Below, one piece after another: positions 1 to 11,805 of a stretch of 64,000 nucleotides of DNA (positions are counted from its first letter, which is position 1; each line of letters starts with the position of its first letter). Origin of the DNA: Elmis aenea (Eukaryota > Arthropoda > Insecta > Coleoptera > Elmidae). Made by a program: the position numbers and the translations under genes. The notes below the pieces were generated by a model. It was not told the origin of the DNA, made no database searches, and was given only the letters and a program-made list of their open reading frames with translations. The stretch is taken from assembly GCA_947652605.1 (NCBI GenBank), contig OX393577.1:18107466-18171465 (forward strand). The letters run 5' to 3'.

Positions 1-79
1 GTTTAACAATCCGAGGTGAATTAGCGAATTAGTACAAAACTTAGAACATAATTTTATACATATTTATTGTAGTTTTTAC

Positions 80-175
80 AAACCGTAGATCATCAACGTT
101 AAATGTCACATTTTTAAACTGTCAAAAATTACGTGAACATTACACCCCTTTTTCACATTGTCCAATCCGATGTAT
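80..175. repeat. Dispersed repeat, copy 1 (partner at 13771-13867)
   Basis: About 95 bases share the order of blocks ATCATCAACGT, AAATGTCA, TTTTTAAACTGT and the closing GTCCAATC with positions 13771-13867 on the same strand. The homology is direct and diverged, so this is an old interspersed repeat of unknown class. The rest of 1-635 is AT-rich and I see no gene in it. Confidence 0.6.
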
Positions 176-635
176 ATTAGCTGTCCGGTCCAATTGCCGT
201 ATTAAAAAGAGAGGATGTATATCTGTACCGTTGACTATGTTACACAAAATTGCATGTACAAGCAATATAGGTATTATTGCATATAAAATAAAATCACTTA
301 CTGTTTGTTAACAACAAATTACAGGTAGCGCTTATGTTAAAATACAGGCGAATCCGGGTATTTCGCGGATATAACACGGGGAAGTACCGTATTTTTGGCT
401 AAATATTCCGTGTCGTCAGTTAAAAAACGTAAAGTATAGCATGTAAACTGAGCTTTTAGTGAGCTTACAGTATAAAATGTTGTTCCGAAATAGTTGACGC
501 AAAAAAGCATCGGCAATGCGTTACTAGATTTCGGAGTCGACGAAAAAATATTTAAAAAAGTTCATAACCCCGAAATGTATACCTACTCATTGGGTTGTTC
601 GAACACTTGTTATTGTTTCATTTAGCAAAAATAAA

Positions 636-860
636 TTGATTGTTGTTCACGCCGCAACGCAGTACTTAGTAGGGATGTTGGCCGATGCAGTATTAGGGGG
701 GTTAGGACGGGGGAAGGTTATTGATCCGGGGTGTCTGCCCTCGGGATCGGAGAGCTCCGGGCCGCGGGATTACGGAACCCGCACCTGTTCTGAGAGGTGT
801 GGCACAGTTACAGACTCCAAGGTACTGAAATCGGCTCTTCACTGCACAAAACTAAATTAG
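636..860. other. GC-rich island of unknown nature
   Basis: This stretch is strikingly GC-rich (runs such as GGGCCGCGGG) against an AT-rich background. A 74-codon frame is open on the plus strand but shows no recognisable domain, and its composition (Gly, Ser, Arg) suggests chance opening in GC-rich DNA. It could be a SINE-like body, a captured exon or an rDNA-like fragment. I cannot identify it. Confidence 0.3.
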
Positions 861-3800
861 GTTTTACGATAAAGTTAAGTCATCTTAAGAATTTGACAAA
901 AAAATTAGTAGTAAATTACGTTTACGTCAAAGAACGTTATGTAACTCGTAATTATTGAAATAAAACGTTTTTAAAGCTAAACATACCCAAATTTTTTGCA
1001 TACCGTGTAAAAAAACGACAGTTTTTTTAAATGAATACAAGTAAGATTATGCGTAAGTTTGCTGGAAACTTAACGTCTGCCAACTTGTACAAAGACTTGA
1101 ATGTCTACATCTGAAAATTAGGTTAAAAGGTAATTTATCGAAAAGTATGTGGTTGGAAGCTTTTCAGTACATTTAACGTTTAATCCAACAATTTAATTTT
1201 TATTACGATTTTTTTTTTAAAACTTTATTTGAACAAACTCAAGCTCATAGTTCATGTTCCACTATTTAGTAAATCTGTTTTTACTGCAAGGTAAAGGTCA
1301 TTACTAAAACTTCGAGCCCAGTTGATGCCCTTTTGCCTTAGCCATGTCACAACTTTCCTTAAAGTTGGTCCCAAAGTTTGCGTTTGGGTTCCTTGCTTGT
1401 TAAGCTGGTCCGATAAGTTTTACACAAAACCCTCGTTTCCTTTCCATTAGAATGATTTAAACGCTTTTGGCTGTATAAAATGTATAATCTTGTTGATGCT
1501 GAGATATCGTTCTTACTTATTGTAACATTGTAATACAAAACAAGTTGATGTGTTTTGTATTTAATTGGCATATCAAAAGCTGTCATTTAAAGCTATGAAA
1601 ACTAACAATTAGGAATGAAAAATAATAAAAAAGCAATTTGATGACTTTTTATGAAAGATAAGTTGGCAAAAAAGATCGTACAAGATTAAAAGTAAACTTT
1701 GACATTATTTTATAATGAATTATTAGGAAGTATGTAATTTATTTAATGTTTTACATCCGATTGGCAGCCAATAGCACGTGCCTTGGTTAGCATGGTTACT
1801 AACAATTAACGACAATATAAGTAGTGAGTGTTATATAATTTAATTTAAAAAAGCCAAAATTTCATAGGTTTAAGGTAAAATAATAACTTTCTTGTTTTTA
1901 CTTTCAATTGTTTTAAAATTACCGCTTACTACGTTCATGGCCAACTTAAAAAATGAGTTATCGATGTTTAAAGTTTTACAAGTTTGACCTAGAGTAAAAA
2001 ACGCCTTGTAAAATATTTTAAAAAATGTAGCTAGGGCGAAGTGTCAGTTAATGTATTCTCAATTTAACTTTTAAATGGATTGTTACAGCCTTTTCAAAAT
2101 TTTTGAGTGCTGTATCAGTAAAAATTTTCACGAAATGTAAATTTCACAAAAACGGTTAGCTTTAGGCTCATATAACCTTAACATTGTTAAAGTAAATTTA
2201 AAGAGGAATCCAAAAATATCAAAATCTACAGAGTGTTCAATTTAAAGTTTCAAAGGTTGGGTTCGTTTCCGATTGAACCGGAAGTCGTGTTGCAACGTCA
2301 ATATTAGTATTGAATCCGAAACCTACCATGATGGTCAGATATCAATTATTTTTGTAATATCTTTGACAGTATTCTAGATATTTGCCTATTTCCATACTTT
2401 TGCGCAGCACTATATGCAACGCGCTGCGAGACTATATTAATGTGATGTCTCATACCTTGGGTTATTTGCAATAATTGTGTTCCTGATTCGCAAAGAACAA
2501 TTTTGGAATTTCCACTTTAGCGGGTAAGGCTAAAGACTGTTTATATCGCCCTCTGTTTGACTGCTAACTCGTTACTATTAAAAAGTAAACAAAACGCATT
2601 TCAAATTTTAGAAATTTTTTTAAAATTCGAATTTGGCGCAAACTCAATTTTTTTTTATCATAAGATATGTTATTCTACGCCTTCGTGAATTTTTTCAACA
2701 TATTTTGATGATTCCAGGCCAAAAAAAAATAAAAACGAAAATACTGCTTTTTCTGATTACCAGGAGAAGGGGGCAAAGGGGGTACTAAATTTGTTGTAAA
2801 TATTTTTTATTTTATGATACCTCCTACATGGTAAAATAACTCATTTGAAGTTTGGTTTCAAGGGCCTATCTTATCTTGCTCCTTTGATGTGTAAAAAGGG
2901 GCACAAATATGAAAAGGTTGAGGACCACTGAGCTAGACGAAGAATTCTCATAATTAGCAAAAACTTTCAGTTATGCTAAAATTATCAGTTCCTAAGATAC
3001 ACAGAACATCAACATGTACCGTCAGATGAAATTAATCCTGACATTTGCAGCGACGATCTACTTTCTAACGAAATGTTAGTATAGAGGACGTATTTAATCA
3101 GCTTCCATTTGCTTGTGTTAGTGTCGTTAACATCGATACAAAGACAGCTCTACTTTAGATATTGGTAGGTGTTACATCAAAGGTTTGGATTGATCAAATG
3201 TACTAGTTTCAAAGTAAATGCGATAGGCTTATACAAAACGGTACCTTTTATAAAAAAGCTAGGTAGCATTCATTGAAGTATTTTTTAAATTACTCGTTAA
3301 CAAGCTAAAATTACAAAACGGTAAATATTTATTTGAATTATAAAAACGATTCGCTAGGGTAATTTTACAATTATTGTTAAAATGTGGTTTGAAGACTAAC
3401 TAAACCATCGTTGCCACATGCTTGTGAATTCTAAACGGCAATAGAGTGACAATAAAGTACACTAAGAACTATAGGAATAAGATTTGTGGAGAGAATTTAA
3501 GACAAAACAAAAAGACATGGAATAAGAGATAAAAAAACATAGAGAACAACTGCAGATTGAACCGGTAGGAACAACAGTACAATAAGAATAAGGACGATTA
3601 AGATGACTGAGACATGCACTTAAGATAGATTGGTACAAAAAGTTTATCGAGAGATGAAGAGAAAAAAAAAACAGGGGGGAAAAAATGGGAAAGGAAAAGT
3701 AAAGACATCGGTTGACGAAAAAGTGGTAAAATAAGAAGAAATAACGAAGCAGGCAAAATTTAGAAGCCAAATAGAAGTTCTACTTAAAACTGTTACCTTA

Positions 3801-4369
3801 CAGTCTTACACCAAACAGTAGTAAGGTTTGGGATTAAATAAGTAAGTTTAAATAACTGTAATGACTATTTACTTCATATTAAGTGCATCTTTATGTGCAA
3901 AAATAAGGTTAACCTAAAAGTAGGTTCTCCGGTCTTTAACGATTAACAGCTTATTAAACAATATTTTTAAAGTTTGTAAACACGAAAAACGACCATTTAT
4001 AGTACAACTACTGGAAATTTGTCCCAATCTAAACAACAAAAACAATTAGAAAACTGTAAATGTTGCAACAAACAAATATTAAAAACTGCCCATCAAAATT
4101 GCAATACCAAATATACCCCGAGAAGCCAAAAAAACATTTAAGTTTTGATGTAAATAATTTTAATACGAACATCAAACCAAACGACATGTATTTTCTGGGC
4201 CCGGCAAATGCTTACAAGATGAATTCTTCAAAAACAAATTGTTGAGGACAAGCCATAAAGCGAAATATATGCCCGATGACATAATTTTTAAATGCTCAAA
4301 ATCTTATCAGGTTATTGCAAAACCGTCTTATAGACCAAATTTTTTATACTTCTTTGCTCATATTACTTA
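861..4369. other. AT-rich DNA without recognisable gene
   Basis: No coding region that resembles a known family was found. Around 3462-3770 the plus strand is purine-rich and reads as degenerate Lys/Arg/Glu-rich coding-like sequence with several stops; it may be an eroded LINE but no motif supports this. A hAT-like right end lies at 2915-2930 (listed separately). Confidence 0.5.
2700..2930. mobile_element. hAT-like non-autonomous element, right end only
   Basis: The stretch ends AAGGTTGAGGACCACTG, the inverted form of the CAGTGGTTCTCAACCT end seen at 62931 and, with changes, at 20165. Upstream are G-rich phrases (GGGGGTACTAAAT) that also occur just inside the 62931 end. No matching left end was found, so the copy is truncated or the other end has decayed. 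The inner boundary is approximate. Confidence 0.5.
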
Positions 4370-4870
4370 TTAGACGTTGCGATTTTTCTTACAAATCATT
4401 TTTCCACAACGCAAAACTAAAAAATCGCAACGTCTAAATGGGCATAGGAAAAAAATCGCAACGGATTTTAAATGTCATAGAATTTTATTCTATTGAACAT
4501 GCTCTAATTTTTCAAGGTCAAACATGTGTATTTTATTACATTTCTAGTAACTTCTGGTAATTTTTGTGCCACTATGTTGTCAAAAGGATCACATAACCTA
4601 CAAAGTATACTTTTTTCTTATTTTTTTAACACGATAATCATTTTGCGATTGTAGTAAACAGACCACATTAGTAAAAATGCAGATATGTAGGTTATTATGC
4701 GGTTAACTGCCGGTTGGCTGTCATTTAAATGTCAGATAAATTTTGCAGCGCAGTGGCGATTTCGAATCGTACGCAAAAAAAAATTCGCAAAGTGTAATAG
4801 GGGTCGTGTATTTATTTTACAAGCTGTAAAATATTTTTCTTACAGATGGAAAAAAAATCGCAACGTCTAA
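4370..4870. mobile_element. TA-flanked MITE, TTAGACGTTGCG family
   Basis: The element opens with TTAGACGTTGCGATTTTT and closes with AAAAATCGCAACGTCTAA, terminal inverted repeats of about 18 bp. TA dinucleotides flank it (4368-4369 and 4871-4872), as expected of Tc1/mariner-type insertion. Two further internal copies of the end motif (at about 4419-4437 and 4455-4470) suggest an internal rearrangement or a mini-copy. The 501 bp have no coding capacity, so it is non-autonomous. Confidence 0.75.
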
Positions 4871-5918
4871 TATTAGCTTTTCACGTAAAAGAAGTATTTC
4901 AGTTTAAATAACTAAATGTAACACAATGCTTACGATAAATATTAAAATGTTTGAGGCCTTCACGCCACCAACGCACGAAGTATCAAACGTTATTTTTAAT
5001 ACTTTTGAAATGATTAATAAACATGATAAGAAGTTATTACAAAACAGCTGCATATTTCAACTGAAATCCAATTAAATGGAAACTGAGTGTAGCAACAGTT
5101 TATTGATATTCTTCTAAAAGGTACAGAACAATTTACCGATCATAATTCTTATAGAATTTTAGATGGAGTAAAGTGAAAACGACTTTATGAACGGAATATT
5201 TTCAGCTCTCTGTCAGTTTTCAATATTTTATTTTATATCTCACTCGATTACATGCAAAGTCAGCACACGAGAACCGTTGCCATATTGCTTAGCAATAAAT
5301 TGTATTCTCACCTATAACTTCATGTGAAAGCTAAAACCTGGGGGAATTTGTTAGTGGAAATATTCCTTTTCAGATGCGAATTTCGCAATAATATGCAATA
5401 CTCATTTTATAACTAATACAGAATCGTTGTTATAAAAATTTCTATTTATTGTTTAAGTAACTGTTTTACATACAGGGTGTTGTAAGAGCTATGAGGTTAA
5501 TTAAGCTACGATAAAGTAGCGTAAATTTATGCTGAATAAAATCTGGAAACAAAATTACTTTTGCTATTTTATTTGAAAAACTAAATAAAAATGACGTTTT
5601 TTGCATTATTTGATTACCTTTTAAATAGGTATAATCAAAAAACTAAATTACTTTTACGAAACAACTTTTTATTTTTATACGCTGATGTAATTAACCTTTG
5701 TATTAACGTTTCTTCTCTCTTTAACGATCATCATCATTCTGTTACATGTCTTGGCGCGATGTTGGATTTTTGCTTTAAAAAAAGGCTATAATAAAAACCG
5801 AACATTTAGTTTTTTCCTAACTTGTGAAATATAATTGGTAATTTTATTTTCAAATTTAAATTCGGCATCCATTTACGCAACTTTACGTTAGTTTAACTCA
5901 CTATAATACGAATAAGCA
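4871..5918. other. AT-rich DNA with one solo TACAGGGTG end
   Basis: No gene is visible. At 5471 there is TACAGGGTGTTG, the left terminus typical of the hairpin elements of this window, but no inverted partner follows, so it is a solo or eroded end. A 66-codon open frame at 5591-5791 has no recognisable feature. Confidence 0.5.
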
Positions 5919-6837
5919 GGGGAGACCGGGGCTAGTAGTCACAAAATTTAGGTTTTATTTTTTTAAAGTATTATTTTCATAATTTAAGATCAGTTTTTTT
6001 TTTCTGTTGCATACCCACATGTGTCGTGCATTATATTCTGAATAGTTGTTTGAGCAACATCGAGTAACTTATGTGCATGTTGTCACACTGAGCGGGGCAA
6101 GTTGTCACGGGTCAAATAAATGTAGTAAATGATTAATGAAAACAGAAATGGATGGACAATTTGTAAGAAAAACTCAAATATAACTTCTAACGATAAAAAT
6201 AGAAACAATACAAACAATCGAAATACATAAAAATAATTTAAATGCAGATCAAACGCATGAAACCCGCCTAGATATCATCATCTGAATCACAGTTGTAGCA
6301 TATTCGTGCAGCCGTGATTAAAAGGTCCGCAGGTGGGGCAGAGCGATTTGTTGTTCTTTTATATGTTCTGACCGTCTGTACAGAAGAACATTTTGAGTAA
6401 TTTTTATGCGTTGGGGCAAGTTTTTGCTTGTGACAATTTGCCCCGTCAACAATGTGACAACATGCCCCGAGGCCACTTTTATGATAAAGATTAAGCTATT
6501 TGTCTCGAAATAAATAAATACCCTAATAATTATATGAACTTTTAGCTGAAAGGTGTAGCTTTGATAATGTCATAATAGTATTCACTTCAAATCCAATCTC
6601 AATCGTCTAGCTAGAGAACCACAAAAAGGACCAATAAAATTTACTTTATTGTCCGTCAAACAAATAAAAATGAATGGCTTACGTACCATTTATGTGACAG
6701 GGGCCAAACTCATATGACTGAAGAAAGCTACATTCAGTGATTACGTAGATATGTTGAACATATGATAATAATGTGTTCCCGAGTTGTTATAGCGATTGTG
6801 ACAACTTGCCCCTGTGACAACTAGCCCCGGTCTCCCC
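5919..6837. mobile_element. GGGGAGACC-ended DNA transposon remnant with repeated motifs
   Basis: The left end GGGGAGACCGGGGCTAGT is repeated inverted at the right end (ACTAGCCCCGGTCTCCCC). Inside, the motif GGGGCAAGTTGTCAC or its complement recurs near 6075-6110, 6410-6475 and 6795-6820, in both orientations. On the minus strand about 50 codons upstream of a TAG at 6268-6270 read as a plausible protein C-terminus with a CYNCDSDDD-like acidic tail, perhaps of a transposase; this assignment is weak. Target duplication is unclear (possibly TA). The superfamily is unknown to me. It directly abuts the LINE fragment that follows. Confidence 0.65.
6268..6420 (-). pseudogene. Possible transposase C-terminal fragment
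   Basis: On the minus strand an uninterrupted frame of about 50 codons ends at TAG 6268-6270 with an acidic tail containing C-Y-N-C-D-S-D-D-D. It lies within the GGGGAGACC-ended element, so a remnant of that element's own transposase is the natural guess. There is no catalytic motif to confirm it and no start codon in context. Confidence 0.25.
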
Positions 6838-7262
6838 TACATAATCAGAAACACAAAAATAAGAATGTATAAAACTATTGTAGAAAGTATTGTTACTTAG
6901 AGATCCGCGCTATGGATAATTAATAAAAATGACGCTTCTAAAAAATGAACTATTGGAGAAGATGTTGTTGCCTCACTAGGAATGATACGGTAAGAAATAC
7001 TGAAATAAGAGAAAAAATTGAATTTATATTGAAAGAATAAAAACCACTGAAGCCTAAAGACATGTAGAGAATAGATGAAATACTATGGCCAAGTAAATAA
7101 AGTGGCATCCACCAAATAGCAGAAAAACAAGAAGACCGAAAATAACACGAAAAAACAAGAAGGAAGAACAGATGACTGAATGAACCGCAAGAAATGGAAA
7201 CTAGGCTGAGAAAAACGGCGATTACTGTAACAAATTCACATCCATGTATAACTCAATTTTCT
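6838..7262 (+). pseudogene. LINE 3' end fragment (copy A)
   Basis: This decayed non-LTR retrotransposon tail matches 57955-58430 closely in order: an MYKT-IVESIV-like stretch, then MNYW, then KWHPPN-R-KTRRP, then a RKKWKLG-like end. The family is of the RTE-like kind, in which a YG-E-W motif follows the reverse transcriptase and a K/R-rich C-terminus closes the protein. Many stops and frameshifts make it non-functional. The left boundary coincides with the right end of the preceding DNA element, so one truncated the other. Confidence 0.6.
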
Positions 7263-7313
7263 ATTACAATAAGCTAGATCCCCATGTCCAGCTTCAAAGT
7301 TTGGACACCCTCT
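7255..7313 (-). mobile_element. Solo right end of the GGGGATCT TA-element family
   Basis: Read on the minus strand this begins AGAGGGTGTCCAAA and continues with an ATGGGGATCTAGCTTATT block. The same blocks start the element at 47856. Only the end survives. The following 7314-7853 is AT-rich and shows no gene. Confidence 0.5.
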
Positions 7314-7855
7314 ATAGTCTATAGCTATACTATATTAAAATCACAATAAGTATCACTAAAAACACATTTACACACGAACGATTTCACGACGAAATGATTG
7401 AGCTGACTCAGCTTAAAACAGCGACGTGCACATATAGAGCAATTTTTAGATGGATCGAAACAATCAGATATCGGAAGACTCCGTGCTAAATATATCGCAA
7501 ATGGAAAACCATTAATAAAACGACGATTAACGAAAAAGGAAAAAGATATTAGGTAATCGGTGTGAGCTCGAATCCTGTGACTATTCTCGTTTATATTAGG
7601 GGCTTAAGAAGATTCTGATATATTCGGAAGATATTTCAGCAATAAAAATTACAAACGTTTGTATGAAAAGACCATAGTAATAAGTTCAATTTGTCTGAAT
7701 ACGAAGAGAACCTGGGATTTAAAAATATATTGGTATAATATGAAAGGGAAACAAAAAACTATTAAATATTAAACATTTGATTACAAACATTGATGACAAA
7801 CTATGTACAACTTTTTGACAACTCCCGGAAAGGAATACTTTGTTAATACAATATA

Positions 7856-9178
7856 CAGGGTTAGCCAATAGGTATGACGGGATTTACGTAGGCTATAGAA
7901 AAAAACATAGGCAGCACTGAAACTTCATAAACGCCAAAAGATCTTTGAGAGTCTTTGCAATTTATGAAGCTATGGCGCATTTTCCTTTAAACCAACGAAT
8001 TTTCGCAGTACAGACGTTTTTCGAAACTCATAGCATTGTAGAAACGCAAAGAATGTTTCGGCGTGAATTCCAAGTTCCAAGACACAGAAGAATACCCACA
8101 GACAAAACTCTTTTATGATGGATACGTGACTTTCGTGCTCGTGGAAGTGTTGTTTCAAAATTTCCGGGTACTACTCGTTCAGTTCGTTCTCCTGAGAACA
8201 ATGAACGTGCAAGAATTACTGTTGAACAGCGTCCGACCCGTTCAGCTAAAAGACATTCTCAAGCTTTCAACATCTTGAATACATTTCGGCGAATCTTGAA
8301 ACACGATCTTCATTTTCACACTCATAAGATTCAAATTGTTCAGAAACTAAAAGCCCAGGATAAGAGAGCACGTGTACAATTTTGTGAACATTGTCTAGAA
8401 ATTTTCAATTCCAATGAAAATCTACTAAATGAACTTATGATGACCGATGAGGCCCATTTTCATTTAAATGGATACGTAAGTAAGCAAAACTTCAGATATT
8501 GGGCTCCGCAAAATCCTTTGAGTTTGCATGAAAAACCTCTGCACAGTCCCAAAGTTACCGTTTGCTGTGGAGTCACCACATCAGGAATTATTGGTCTTTA
8601 TTTTTTTGAACTGGATAATCAGATTGTAACGGTTACCTCTGAACGGTACGTGGATATGCTGCAAAACTTCCTCATGTCTGAAGTAAGAAGACTCGGTTTA
8701 AACAATGTAATGTTCCAACAGGACGGTGCTACGGCCCATGCAGCTCTTCAGTCGATGAACACTGTGGGAGAATTTTTTCTGGGAAGAGTTATCTTACGAT
8801 TCGGTGACATTCAATGGACTGCAAGATCACCCGACCTGACAACCTCTGACTTTTATTTATGGGGCTATCTCAAGTCTAGAGTGTACAGGGATAAACCACG
8901 CACACTTCAAGAACTGAAACTTGCAATTGAACGTGAAGTAAGGGACATCAATCGCGAAGTATTGCAGCGTGTGATGTTGAATTTTGTTACGAGATTACGT
9001 CTATTTATTAATTCTCATGGGAATTAGGTATTTCAATGCAGTTATTTTTAAACACTAGGTGTATGTAGTAAAATTGCATAATTTAAGCTATTAAATTTCG
9101 TTTTTAAACATGTGATTGGTTTTTGTTTGTTGGTTTTATCGCCTACTAAAATCCTGTCATACCTATTGACTAACCCTG
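7856..9178 (+). mobile_element. IS630/Tc1/mariner transposon, nearly complete
   Basis: The element of 1,323 bp begins CAGGGTTAGCCAATAGG and ends CCTATTGACTAACCCTG, with about 40-bp terminal inverted repeats differing at only a few bases. It is flanked by TA (7854-7855 and 9179-9180), the duplication made by this superfamily. One transposase frame fills most of it. Good TIR agreement plus a single stop argue for a fairly recent insertion. Confidence 0.9.
7972..9027 (+). pseudogene. IS630/Tc1/mariner-type transposase with one in-frame stop
   Basis: From ATG 7972 to TAG 9025 the frame spans 351 codons with one TGA at 8116-8118 (codon 49), probably a decayed CGA or TGG. The N-terminal part (codons 1-110) is a helix-turn-helix type DNA-binding region with the QRMFRREF and RDFRARGSV phrases typical of this insect transposase family. 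The DDE/D part shows MTDEAHFHLNGYV (first Asp), FQQDGATAHA (second Asp) and RSPDLTTSDFYLWGYLK; between the second Asp and the candidate third Asp there are 36 (SPD) or 41 (TSD) residues. The C-terminus KPRTLQELK...VLQRVMLNF is also family-typical. The product would cut and paste the element at TA. As it stands it is interrupted; restart at an internal codon would lack DNA binding. Confidence 0.9.
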
Positions 9179-10656
9179 TACATTGTTCAATTATATATCC
9201 TGTGATAGATAGAATAGTTGAAAAGTTTTTAAATAGTACCTATCTACCTATAGGATACTATTTGATTATGTTAATTTAAAATTAAATTTCTCTAAAAAAA
9301 ATTAAATAAAGTAACATCCAAAAACTGCCAAAGCACTATCTCTTTAAATAAAGAAGTTACAAGTCTGCAAAGCTATAACTATGAGAGTGTATTGGCTAAA
9401 CCTACGCAAGTAATTTACTATATTATTCCTACAACATTTTTATTTTACTATTCTTATTAAGTTAAACCAACCAAAGAGTTTTCGACAATGCTCTACCGTT
9501 AGTTCATCTCCGGACAATTTGTTGGGATAACAATTTCCAGGTAAAGTTCAGAGTTAACTTTATGGAAATTGTGTGCACATGACTTTGTTTGCAAATCTTA
9601 CATTTACTCAAACCTTGCGGAAACCAGGGAAGACTAAAATAGCAACGACATGACGGTACATTCACTCTACATTATCGCAAATTTGACTTGTCCATTATCC
9701 TAATTTAAATGTGATTTCAGTCAGTAATGAAATGAATTGTCGTTTAAAAACTGTATGTGATTTTGAAATTAGTATGACATAAATTTTTTTACAGCACATT
9801 CCCTAATTAAATTTGCAGAAGTACTCGTATTTACACAAAAATTACAAGTTTGTCAAATCAACAAATTGTATTTAGATGAGAAAGTTTTCAAAAATTAATT
9901 TAGTTAAGTGATTTTTTACCCACGACTTTACGTCTCAAGTCTAGCAGAAATTATGTGCTGAAACGGCAAGGTAATCACAAATATCAACTTCATTAGCAAA
10001 TTATAAAAGTTAATATTGAAACTATCCCTCGCTGATATTTACTGTAACTACAATGGCATTAATAATCAAGTGAATTATGACATTGTATTCGGCAGATGAA
10101 TATTACCATGGGAGTTTTAGCTTCTAGTTAAAATAACATAATTATTTAAAGAGATTAATATATCACTGGTACTAAAACCGTTGTGAATTTTTAAAAGCCG
10201 TTTTGAAACAATATTAAAACGCAATAATGAAATTGTTTGAATTGGTACAAACTTTGTGATGGTATTATTTGAAAAATCAATGTTTCAAAAAGTAAAAAAT
10301 GATAATAAAAATACACCTAACATACAATGTATCAACAACAAAGAAATCTCAGAAACCGTTGGAGAAACAAAGATGGTTAAATTAGCAAAAAAGTGCTTAT
10401 TAAGAACATACACCTTCAACCCGAATTGTTGTAGACTGATTTTCACTAAATTCAATGATGATACTATTAAAATAACTAAAAACTATCTAAATACCTTACT
10501 TAACCTATCAACACATGTACAATGTGAGAATAAAATCAAAATGTTATTTTTCAGGTCTCGAATGTATTTTAGAATTAAATATTTGAATCAAAAATTTAAA
10601 GAAAATTCAAGTTGTTTAAAAACTTCCAGGAAGAGAAAAATTAATAAAATTATCAA
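9179..10656. other. AT-rich DNA, one unassigned open frame
   Basis: No feature is recognised. A 134-codon Lys/Asn-rich frame at 10256-10660 (plus) opens with ATG but has no domain, no codon pattern different from background, and could well be chance in AT-rich DNA. Confidence 0.4.
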
Positions 10657-10770
10657 TTAACCCTTTGCCTGTCCACAAATTTTACGTAAAATTTGAAATT
10701 CGTGCCGTACGTCCATTTAAATATTTCACATGTATCATGTGTAACATTTTGAGTAATTATAATTTTTATT
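10657..10770. mobile_element. Orphan piggyBac-type end (TTAA CCCTTTGCC)
   Basis: TTAA at 10657-10660 is followed by CCCTTTGCCTGTCC, resembling the CCCT-starting termini of piggyBac elements (compare 44754 and 49432 in this window). Just inside lies a perfect 18-bp palindrome, AAATTTTACGTAAAATTT. No matching right end was found; the Penelope-like sequence follows directly. Confidence 0.4.
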
Positions 10771-10915
10771 CTTTAGACTTTCGCGGCCGTTGTCCATTAT
10801 ACAAGCTTCGTTTACGGGTTTGGAACCGCGTCTTCTATAGTCTATAGTTGAGAGTTATATCTTGGTCTTTATCAAAACGACTGTCGTTTTGATAAAGACC
10901 AAGATATAGTTCAGG
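10771..10915 (-). mobile_element. Penelope-like element end, inverted copy 1
   Basis: The first 65 bases (CTTTCGCGGCCGTTGTCC to GGTTTGGAACCGCGTCTTC) match 48221-48285. They are followed by a near-perfect palindrome at about 10858-10909 whose arms contain GGTCTTTATCAAAACGAC. In Penelope-like elements a terminal-repeat segment with a TGAT-AAGACC phrase is common, and inverted tandem ends are frequent. No protein-coding part is present. The family assignment rests on remembered motif resemblance. Confidence 0.45.
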
Positions 10916-11805
10916 TTCAGAAAGCTTACAACCTACTCCTTGCATTTTAGTTGGATATTTACAATGTCAAGTGTTAAATACAAATTTTAACGTTAAAATG
11001 TTTTTAGTATATTGTTAGGTAACATTTACAATGTAAATTTGACTTTTATTTTTACTCCTCTTGGTTAAAAAAAAAACAGTCTGAAATAGCACAATACAGA
11101 GATAATTCTGCACTGATAGATGCGTTTTGTTTACAGCGTGACGTCACCGCGCGAACCGGTCACGTTTACGTTCGTCTAGTAACCTACCTTGTCATGGCCA
11201 ACTATTTAGAAGTAAGTAACCACTGCCCTTTAAAGAGGGCGCAAAATAACCTCTCGTACACAAGTAAGTTTGCTAAAAGAAACAGATCGTAGAGTATCCC
11301 TCATGTCGGTTGCTAGCAGTACCTACTGTAAAGCCCATGTTAGAATCTATTCTGGTCGCGGAGAATCGACTAACATGTTTAACCTGACCAAAAATTAAAA
11401 CCTACGCTTTACAACCTAGGTTTTTAAAAGGGCTGTTTTGGCAATTGGGCCTTTTCTTCTCCCTAAAGAGGTTGAAAATAAAACTTTTTATTTAAAATCA
11501 AACACACATTTTTATATCTTATAGGGAAAACATCACCAAGGCAGAAAATGCAACGAGTGTCACAAAAATCACTGGATTAATGTTAATGTTTAGTACATTA
11601 ACATCAGGGGTTCTATAGACCCCTTTGCCAGTTAGGTGAAAGCCGTGGACCCCTTGTCAGAATAAAGATTTTTTTTTAAATGTTAAACAACTGCATTGCG
11701 ATATGAAAATGTTTATTATTTCTATTTAGGACCACCCATACAGCTAATACTACTGTAATTTAATATTTTCCAAATAATTTTTACGTCTATGTAACAGGAC
11801 ACTTA
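10916..11805. other. No recognisable feature
   Basis: The stretch is AT-rich with a short GC-richer patch (about 11130-11260, TGACGTCACCGCGCG) that could be a fragment of regulatory or repeat DNA. There is no open frame of note. Confidence 0.4.

Noticed and set aside
3462..3770. 102-codon minus frame rich in Phe, Ser and Leu
   Set aside because: It is the complement of a purine-rich stretch; the plus strand looks more like eroded coding DNA. No membrane-protein family resemblance.
10256..10660. 134-codon Lys/Asn-rich open frame
   Set aside because: It has ATG and stop but no domain, no splice context and a composition equal to the AT-rich background. Kept only as a remark.
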